Part shown: positions 58,533 to 64,000 of the stretch, one piece after another
Layout: each line of letters starts with the position of its first letter
How positions within the stretch are numbered: the stretch's first letter is position 1
Source of the DNA: Arthrobacter terrae
Lineage (GTDB): Bacteria; Actinomycetota; Actinomycetes; Actinomycetales; Micrococcaceae
Length of the DNA: 64,000 nucleotides
Assembly (NCBI RefSeq): GCF_015708085.1
Contig: NZ_JADNYM010000005.1
Span: 62,001-126,000, forward strand
Direction: 5' to 3'
Notes under the pieces: generated by a model
Seen by the model: only the letters and a program-made list of their open reading frames with translations
Told to the model about the DNA's origin: nothing
Databases searched by the model: none
Program-made: the position numbers and the translations under genes

Positions 58533-58856
58533 GACTGCCCACTATCACCGCCGAACGTCACCGGGGACCTGCAGGACTACCGTGGCTGGCAAGCACCGTC
58601 CGCCTCGTTCCCTGATAGGACACTTAGCACCACCGGCCGCCGGCACCTCCCCTGGCGGCACCCAACGGCTGATAGTTAAATCAGGTGCGGGCGAAGCAGG
58701 GCATAGGGCCGGATACTAGTCACTCACGGCACCGCCGACATGCAAGCTCCAGAACACCGGGAATAGTCCCGGAGATCCGGGTTCGAATCCCGCAGGCCGA
58801 CAAAAGGAAGGGCCGTCTCGGAGAGCCGGAACGGCCCTTCCGCACACATCAGGTGC
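58533..58856. other. Intergenic region with a tRNA-3'-end-like segment
   Basis: 324 bp without a convincing gene. Near its end a CCGGG/CCCGG hairpin (58757-58772) is followed by CGGG-TTCGAAT-CCCG (58778-58792), a canonical T arm, then AGGCCGAC. I cannot fold a matching 5' acceptor or D arm, so this is at most a tRNA 3' fragment such as an attachment-site remnant. Confidence 0.35.
58820..58849 (+). promoter_or_regulatory. Bipartite promoter: GGAGAG-N14-CCGCACACAT
   Basis: Seven bases to the ATG at 58857. Confidence 0.85.
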
Positions 58857-59549
58857 ATGATGACCCAACTGACTTTCCAGGGACTTCTGGATGCCCTCGC
58901 CGCAGTGCCGCAGGACGCGATCGTGAAGCTGGTCGGCTTCGGTCCGGCCGACAACCCCGGAGTCCTGTTCCGGCATCGGCCGTTCGTGGACGGCTTGGCG
59001 ATCACACCCACTATTGCCCGTGCAGCTCTGGACCTTACATCAGCCGAGCTCATCGACTTCCTCGTTGAGACCGGACCGGACAAGACCTGGCGCGGCCACG
59101 ACGGCTTCCTTGACCGCTACCCGGCCGGGCCGGAGACGCCGATGTGGGTCGGCATCCCTTATGAGGTGAGCTTCCATGCCGTCACCGGTGTCGAGATGGT
59201 CAAGGGGTTCGCCGTCATCAGGACCACCAACCTGGCGCCGGTGCAGGGCCCATCCCTCCAGCGCATCCCGGACCATGAGGTCATCAACCGGATGCGGGTA
59301 TCCAATTTGGAACTCCACGGCGATGACGTCCGGAAGGCTTCCGCGGCCGAGCGGTACCTGATCCGCTATATCCCCAAAGACCGGACCGCCGTCCTGCAAC
59401 GCTTGGTTGAGGCCCGCGAGGAACTGGTCACGTTCGAGGCGAGCCTCCAGGAGAAGAAGGACCGGGTCGCCAAGCTGGAACGCGACGCTGCCCGGCATGA
59501 CTACCTGCTCGGCATCTTGGACGAGCTCCCGCCGAAGGATGAGATCTGA
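58857..59549 (+). CDS. Hypothetical protein with C-terminal coiled coil
   Basis: 230 residues, leaderless. The first 150 residues are a globular domain of unknown fold; residues about 180-220 (LVEAREELVTFEASLQEKKD and on) form a coiled coil. The next small zinc-ribbon gene starts 1 bp after its stop. Confidence 0.6.
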   Translation: MMTQLTFQGLLDALAAVPQDAIVKLVGFGPADNPGVLFRHRPFVDGLAITPTIARAALDLTSAELIDFLVETGPDKTWRGHDGFLDRYPAGPETPMWVGIPYEVSFHAVTGVEMVKGFAVIRTTNLAPVQGPSLQRIPDHEVINRMRVSNLELHGDDVRKASAAERYLIRYIPKDRTAVLQRLVEAREELVTFEASLQEKKDRVAKLERDAARHDYLLGILDELPPKDEI

Positions 59550-59550
59550 C

Positions 59551-59721
59551 ATGTCCATGACGGTTTCCATCAGCTGTGATGGCTGCGACCTGACGGAAGA
59601 GACAAGTACCTCCTTCGAAGCGGGTACCAATGAGATCGAAGGCGTTCTGGAGGACGGCTGGGCCCATTCCAACACCGACGACTTCTGCCCCGACTGTGTG
59701 AGGAAGGGCCGCGCCGAGTAG
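59551..59721 (+). CDS. 56-residue zinc-ribbon protein
   Basis: CDGC near the start and CPDC near the end form a four-Cys ribbon, typical of small phage and plasmid regulators of unknown role. Coupled to the 230-residue gene. Confidence 0.6.
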   Translation: MSMTVSISCDGCDLTEETSTSFEAGTNEIEGVLEDGWAHSNTDDFCPDCVRKGRAE

Positions 59722-59860
59722 TGCCCGGCGGCACCCCGCTCCACAGTGCACACCGAAGAGCTGACCGATCTCCCAGTACACCGTCCTATACGGCACCGTC
59801 ATCGGCTAAATGGTCCGGTCCGGCGGCACCACTGTCACCTTTAAATCCCCTGACGATGTC

Positions 59861-59950
59861 CCGATCTGGTCCGATCTGGTCTGGTCCGATCTGGTCTGGT
59901 CCGATCTGGTCTGGTCCGATCTGGTCCGATCTGGTCTGGTCTGGTCTGGT
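59861..59950. repeat. 90-bp array of pentamers CCGAT and CTGGT
   Basis: Eighteen perfect 5-bp units. With A = CCGAT and B = CTGGT the order is ABABBABBABBABABBBB. No unit has a substitution, so the array is recent or maintained. It is probably slippage-prone. Confidence 0.9.
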
Positions 59951-60171
59951 CGGACCGCGCACGTCCACCCCAGAGGCGGCTACCGCATTCTTTGGCGGAT
60001 CGTTGCCCGAAGGATCCGGACCCATCACCAGCGGTCACCGGAACCTCCGAAGGGCTGAGCAATGCCCTCAAGCTGGCAACCTGCTCGACGGCACAGCAGT
60101 CGGAGCCGGCAGTGCCCACCCTTCCCTGACCTCGCTTGGCCCCGTTTCAGACCGGAGCCGAGTGCTGTCCC

Positions 60172-60201
60172 GGGGACACGCCCGGTTGCTGCCGCACACA
60201 T
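60172..60201 (+). promoter_or_regulatory. Bipartite promoter: GGGGAC-N14-CCGCACACAT
   Basis: Seven bases to the ATG at 60209. Confidence 0.85.
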
Positions 60202-60208
60202 GGGACCC

Positions 60209-60511
60209 ATGAGTATTCAGATCCGTAATATCCCCAACGACAGCATTCTTACCCTCTCCCCGCGATTGAACAGCCTGCATATTCAAACAGGTTCCACCGA
60301 TCATAACGGACGTCTTATCTCCGGGAACTTCCAGTCAGCGAAGGCCATGCCCGATGGGCGCATCGGCATCAAGCTGACCCGGTACATGAACGGCAAGCAC
60401 GTCCTGGACAGTGTCGCCGTACCCTCCGGGGCGGACCCGCTCGGCCGTCCGTGGCGCACCGCCTTCCACGTCTCGGACAGCGGTCTGCTCGCTGAACTTG
60501 ACGCCACCTGA
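60209..60511 (+). CDS. Hypothetical 100-residue protein
   Basis: Leaderless. MSIQIRNIPNDSILTLS and later IGIKLTRYMNGKHVLDSVAV suggest a small beta-rich domain. No recognised family. Confidence 0.6.
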   Translation: MSIQIRNIPNDSILTLSPRLNSLHIQTGSTDHNGRLISGNFQSAKAMPDGRIGIKLTRYMNGKHVLDSVAVPSGADPLGRPWRTAFHVSDSGLLAELDAT

Positions 60512-60604
60512 ACCTGATCGGCGCGCCTGGCGGTTTTGAAGCATGCCGCAGGATAAAAAACACTGAGGGGGAAGCGCCTGCGTCCTCTGTTTTACTCTCC
60601 ATCC

Positions 60605-60634
60605 GGGGAGGCTTTCCCTGCCCGCCGTACACAT
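60605..60634 (+). promoter_or_regulatory. Bipartite promoter: GGGGAG-N14-CCGTACACAT
   Basis: Seven bases to the ATG at 60642. Confidence 0.85.
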
Positions 60635-60641
60635 GAGGACC

Positions 60642-61280
60642 ATGGCATTCTCACGCACCCGCCTCGCACTGTTTGCCTTACTCATCGTCGTCGCCCTCGT
60701 GGTCTTCGGCTTCTTCTACGCCAGTTCGCAGAAATCCCACGCCGCGGCGCAAACATCCGCAGCGCACGGGCCTTCTGTGGGTGTGAAATCCATCCACTCT
60801 CCCGACAAAGTCGCCATCGACGTTAAACTAAGCGCCGGCCAATGCGCGGTCCGCACCGTTGACGCCACTGCCGGGCTGTTCCTGCCGGACCCGTCCTGCA
60901 CCCCCGGCGCCGTCGACCCGGACGTTACCCAGGACAATCTGGCTTCCACGATCTGCAAGTCCGGCTACACCACCACGGTCCGGGCGCCGGCCTCTGACAC
61001 CGACAGGACCAAGGCCCTGAGCCTGACCCAGTACGGCCAGCAACGAGCTGCGTCCACTGAATACGATCACCTCATCTCGCTCCAGCTCGGGGGAACAAAT
61101 GCGGTGTCCAACCTGTGGCCGGAACCGAACCGTGCCGGCGCTCCGGGCACCACAAATCCGAAAGACACCATCGAGACGCGGCTGAACAAGGCGGTCTGCT
61201 CGCATAAAGTCGCACTGGCCGCTGCGCAGAGAGCGATCGCCACCAACTGGGTGACCGCCGAAAAAGACCTTGGCCTCTAA
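60642..61280 (+). CDS. Secreted HNH-type nuclease-like protein
   Basis: 212 residues. The N-terminal hydrophobic helix (about 8-28) is a signal peptide or anchor. The C-terminal domain EYDHLISLQLGG-NAVSNLWPEP-NPKDTIETRLNKAVC is the pattern of a secreted actinobacterial HNH-like endonuclease family, with His-Leu-Ile and Asn-Leu-Trp-Pro as core elements. It probably acts outside the membrane on DNA. Leaderless start. Confidence 0.75.
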   Translation: MAFSRTRLALFALLIVVALVVFGFFYASSQKSHAAAQTSAAHGPSVGVKSIHSPDKVAIDVKLSAGQCAVRTVDATAGLFLPDPSCTPGAVDPDVTQDNLASTICKSGYTTTVRAPASDTDRTKALSLTQYGQQRAASTEYDHLISLQLGGTNAVSNLWPEPNRAGAPGTTNPKDTIETRLNKAVCSHKVALAAAQRAIATNWVTAEKDLGL

Positions 61281-61357
61281 GCCGACCCTTCCCCGCAGGC
61301 CGTGACCGTCAGTCCGCACTCTCTGAGGTGCGCATCAAGGACCGGGCGACGACGAGT

Positions 61358-62655
61358 TTAACCCGACTTCACCAGCGGTAATTCATCCCATTCGGTGGTG
61401 TACCGCGGGGACATGGCCTGGCGTTTCATACCCCAGTCCGGGGCCGCTGTCATTCCGGCCCGGCCAAGGCCGATCGAGCCGGTGCCGTACTTGTCCATAA
61501 CCCCGCCCAGGAGCGCCCCGATGTGCTTTTCCTCGTGTGCGGTGGTGAAAATCTCCAGCTGCGGTGCGGCGCCGGCAGGTGACAGGTCGGTCAGCATGAC
61601 ACCGGCGCGGGCGTACGGGACGCCATCCACAATCCGGCCCTCCAGGCCCTTGTGGCGGCCTTGGTAAGCAGAACCGGGTCAGCGGTCGGCGCCGGCAGTT
61701 TGACGGCCACAGAGGGGAATGACGCGGCCCTGTCGTTGAAATGTGAGGTGCCGGCAAAGCAGGTGATCAGCCTTGCCTGCTGGCTGTCTTTGGCAAGCCG
61801 GATCGCGGCCTGTTGGGCGTAAATTGCCATCACTTCGTGCATTCTGGCCGCCGTAGTCACCGGGGTTGAAAACGACCTCGAAAAGATCAGCTGCCGCTTC
61901 GTCGCTACCTCGGTTTCCAGCGGGATGCACGGGATTCCGTTCAGCTCCATAATGGTCCGCTGCATGAGGACGGAGAACTTTTTACGCATGACCACCGGGT
62001 CTGCAGCCTTCAGATCCGCGATCGTGAAAATCCCCAACGCGTTCAGCTTCTTTCCGAGCCGGCCGGCGATCCCCCAGATCCCAGTCACCGGAACCCGGGA
62101 CATGATGGCCTCGGCGTGGGCGGACGGCAGCGTATCCCAGGAGCAGACGCCGCGCAGTGCCGGGTTCTGCTTGGCAACCCGGTTCACGAACTTGGCCAAT
62201 GTCTTGGTCGGGGCGATGCCCACACAGACCGGCAGGCCTGTATGAAGGGCGACGGCTGCTTTGATCTCAGCACCGGTCCTGACCAGCTCCTCCGGGGTTC
62301 CTCGAAGGACCAGCCAGGATTCATCAATGGAGTAGACCTCCTGGGAGAACGAATACCGTCCCAGGAGCTCCATCACTCTGCTCGACAGATCGCCGTACAG
62401 CTCGTAGTTGGAGCTGCGCTGGATGAGTCCGGTGCGCTTGGCGTCGGCTGCGAGTTTGAACCAGGGATCCCCGTTTTCGATGCCCAACGCCTTGGCCTCG
62501 TTGGACCGGGCCACCACGCAGCCGTCATTATTGGAAAGTACGACGACCGGTTTCAATTCAAGGCTCGGATCGAAGGCGCGCTCACACGAGACGTAGAACG
62601 AGTTCACGTCGACGAGGGCAAACCGCTCGACCTTGCCGGCCCCCATTTCAGGCAT
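61358..62655 (-). pseudogene. umuC: umuC-like Y-family polymerase, frameshifted
   Basis: The first frame (62655-61591) covers the palm and fingers with [28 protein letters not shown] and SIDES, and runs to the little-finger domain. After about 61650 it goes out of frame. The remaining C-terminus ([16 protein letters not shown] ... SPRYTTEWDELPLV) continues in another frame to 61358. One base gained or lost near 61648-61660 explains the split. Joined, the length (about 430) fits UmuC, a translesion polymerase working with processed UmuD. An active shortened form or a sequencing error cannot be excluded. Confidence 0.75.
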
Positions 62656-62663
62656 GGCGCAGA

Positions 62664-63095
62664 TCAGACGTGGTGCAGGCAGCGGGTAACGACGCCCCAG
62701 ATGCTCAGCTCGGATAGCTCACAAATTACAACGTCCGGGTATTCGGGGTTCTCGGCCGCCAACCGGACCCGGCCATGCTCGAGGCGCAGACGCTTGACAG
62801 TCAACTCCCCGTCAATGATCGCTACGACGACGTTACCGTCAGCCGGGGTGAGAGACCGGTCCACGACGAGTTCATCCCCGTCGGCAATACCGGCGCCGTC
62901 CATGGAGTGCCCGGAGACCCGGACCAAAAAGGTGCAGGTGATGTCGCGGATCAGGTGCTTGTTCAGGTCGATCCGGCCGGTGAAGTAGTCCTGGGCCGGG
63001 GACGGGAAACCAGCGGGCACTGCAACCGGAGAACACAGCGGTCCCTGCAGGTTCAGGCCGTCCAGATCCAGGGCGGATACGACCATGACGCCCAT
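62664..63095 (-). CDS. umuD: UmuD-like self-cleaving SOS protein
   Basis: 143 residues. [10 protein letters not shown] is the cleavage site region, SGHSMDGAG carries the catalytic Ser, and ELTVKRL the catalytic Lys, as in UmuD/LexA S24 peptidases. The upstream DNA-binding domain of LexA is absent, so it is UmuD. Its stop is 8 bp before the umuC start, forming the usual umuDC operon. A TGTTCA-CATA-TGAACA palindrome 43 bp upstream may be the operator. Confidence 0.85.
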   Translation of the reverse strand: MGVMVVSALDLDGLNLQGPLCSPVAVPAGFPSPAQDYFTGRIDLNKHLIRDITCTFLVRVSGHSMDGAGIADGDELVVDRSLTPADGNVVVAIIDGELTVKRLRLEHGRVRLAAENPEYPDVVICELSELSIWGVVTRCLHHV

Positions 63096-63137
63096 CAGCC
63101 TTCACACCTCTCGTATTCGAACCACTCCCCCAAAGAT

Positions 63138-63153
63138 TGTTCACATATGAACA
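63138..63153. promoter_or_regulatory. Palindromic operator candidate before umuD
   Basis: TGTTCA-CATA-TGAACA. The half-sites are inverted relative to the actinobacterial LexA box (GAAC-N4-GTTC), so it may bind another regulator. Confidence 0.45.
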
Positions 63154-63286
63154 TTGCTTCGATAAAAGTATACGGCTGATAAGTGTGGGTCGGACATGCC
63201 GTTGGCTGATCGAACGATCCTACGCTTCCGGCACGCAGGCCCGGGAGGTTGATCAATGTTTCCCCACCTACGCATCGGAGCCAACC

Positions 63287-63316
63287 GGTGACGGCAGAGT
63301 AAGTTCCCGCACACAT
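63287..63316 (+). promoter_or_regulatory. Bipartite promoter: GGTGAC-N14-CCGCACACAT
   Basis: Seven bases to the ATG at 63324. Confidence 0.85.
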
Positions 63317-63323
63317 GAGGGGC

Positions 63324-63542
63324 ATGATGATCACTGCCCTGCTCCTGAACTACGCCTCCTGGCTCCTGGCCAGCGCCATTTTCTTCTGGCTGTGCTCCGT
63401 CCTGTACCGGACTACCTGGAACACCGTCAACGCGGCATATGAGTGCCGTCTTGAAGAAAGAGAAATCCCAGTTCCCCAGGTGGCTCACATTCCGGCGCGG
63501 CCGAGGCACAAACCCCGCGTCCCGTACTCGAACGCGGCCTGA
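63324..63542 (+). CDS. Small single-pass membrane protein
   Basis: 72 residues, leaderless. One helix (about 5-30), then a charged tail ending in a Pro/Arg-rich segment. Function unknown. Confidence 0.6.
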   Translation: MMITALLLNYASWLLASAIFFWLCSVLYRTTWNTVNAAYECRLEEREIPVPQVAHIPARPRHKPRVPYSNAA

Positions 63543-63564
63543 GACTTGCCCGCAGGGAGACCGA

Positions 63565-64000
63565 TGGAAGCCATGCAGCCAGCAATTCGAAGCCAGTTCG
63601 GTGCCGATGTAAACTCGGCAATCACGAGCGGGCCTGATCCGGCGAAGCCACGGAAGAGCCCGTGTGCCTCCTGCCCGTACCGGAAGAATGTGCCCTCGGG
63701 TGTCTGGGATGGGTCTGAGTACCAGAAGCTTCCCGGCTACGACGGTGAGATTCATGAGCAGAAAACTGCATCCATCTTCATGTGTCACCAGCAGGACGGC
63801 TGCGTATGCTCCGGCTGGCTGGGCCATAGGTCCGAGCCCGGTGACATGCTCGCTGTGCGCCTGGGGCTCATGCGCGGGAGCCTGGATCTCGGCTGCCTCG
63901 ACTACACCACCAATGTGCCGCTCTTTGACAGCGGTGCGGCAGCCGCCGAGCACGGACTGGCGGATGTACAAAGCCCGGGCAGGAAGGCACAGGCTGTCAT
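63565..64000 (+). CDS. DUF6283-like Cys/His protein, cut by right edge
   Basis: ATG 63565 behind CAGGGAG; the frame is open to base 64000 (145 codons seen). CASCPYRKNVPSGVWDGSEYQKL, later FMCHQQDGCVCSGWLGH, is the pattern of the DUF6283 family common in actinobacteriophages and plasmids; the Cys and His residues probably bind metal. The 3' end lies outside the window. Confidence 0.7.

Larger units (their letters stand above)
59722..60208. other. 487-bp gap: decayed frame and pentamer array
   Basis: A short frame around 59770-59865 (QYTVLYGTVIG, stop, MVRSGGTTVTFKSPDDV) looks like the remains of a gene. It runs into the pentamer array at 59861-59950. The rest up to the promoter at 60172 shows no gene I would support. 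Confidence 0.45.

Noticed and set aside
59721-60212. 163-codon frame through the pentamer array
   Set aside because: Low-complexity translation of the repeat (SGPIW units); neither flank looks like protein.
63141-63971. 276-codon minus-strand frame at the right edge
   Set aside because: Opposite the promoter-driven membrane gene and the DUF6283-like gene, both with clear family or promoter support.
1-64000. CRISPR array
   Set aside because: No set of regularly spaced direct repeats with unique spacers; the repeated promoter sits before genes at irregular distances.

Overview
The window is high-GC actinobacterial DNA that looks like part of a large conjugative plasmid or plasmid-like element of an Arthrobacter-type (Micrococcaceae) host; the host is an inference from codon use, gene families and an IS701-family element. 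There are no rRNA or core chromosomal genes. There is a VirB4-type conjugation ATPase with a TcpC-like partner, a replicative primase-helicase, a CpaE/TadZ/ParA-type ATPase, UmuDC, an NAD-dependent DNA ligase, an RNA ligase and many small orphan genes. No relaxase, coupling protein or complete tRNA gene is visible here.

Layout. From 26.9 kb leftwards almost everything is on the minus strand, in compact operons: CpaE-like ATPase / unknown / IHF-like protein / sigma-like factor (26872-22448); primase-helicase with an intein (21311-16707); a 620-bp control or origin-like region (16087-16706); Fe-S nuclease (16017-14140) and partner; unknown / TcpC-like / VirB4 with an intein (13424-7882); unknown / membrane protein (7591-5988); DinG/XPD-type Fe-S helicase; redoxin; helicase-associated-repeat proteins; DNA methyltransferase; and a protein cut by the left edge. 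From 27 kb rightwards most genes are on the plus strand, as a train of short one- to four-gene cassettes, interrupted by a few minus-strand genes (AAA ATPase, a Cys-motif protein, metallo-beta-lactamase fold, membrane proteins, UmuDC) and an IS701-family insertion at 53.4-54.8 kb.

Main finding. The cassettes share a strikingly uniform bipartite promoter: GGNVAS, exactly 14 bp, CCGYACACAT, then exactly 7 bp to either an ATG/GTG (19 leaderless cases) or to the start of a short leader (6 cases). I place 25 copies by hand; 23 have the exact -35-like hexamer at the exact spacing and 22 have the exact -10-like decamer. One copy is on the minus strand, in front of an unrelated gene in the conjugation region, so the motif is not explained by tandem duplication. 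The element also encodes a sigma-like protein (22448-23284) next to an IHF-like protein and a CpaE-like ATPase. I propose, as inference, that this factor reads the 25 promoters as a plasmid-wide regulon. Two other motifs, GCATAG 7-9 bp before the start of five minus-strand operons and TCTACGCATG at four places, suggest further transcription classes.

Other notable points: two related class-3-like inteins, each splitting the Walker A motif (GK|T and GK|S) of an essential ATPase; an RNA/DNA end-processing set (DraRnl-type RNA ligase, degenerate HAD domain, PTH2, Orn-like exonuclease, LigA) spread across the cassettes; a plasmid-borne class A penicillin-binding protein with a PASTA domain; and several decayed genes (AAA ATPase remnant, split umuC, in-frame stop at 22097, A6-run frameshifts).
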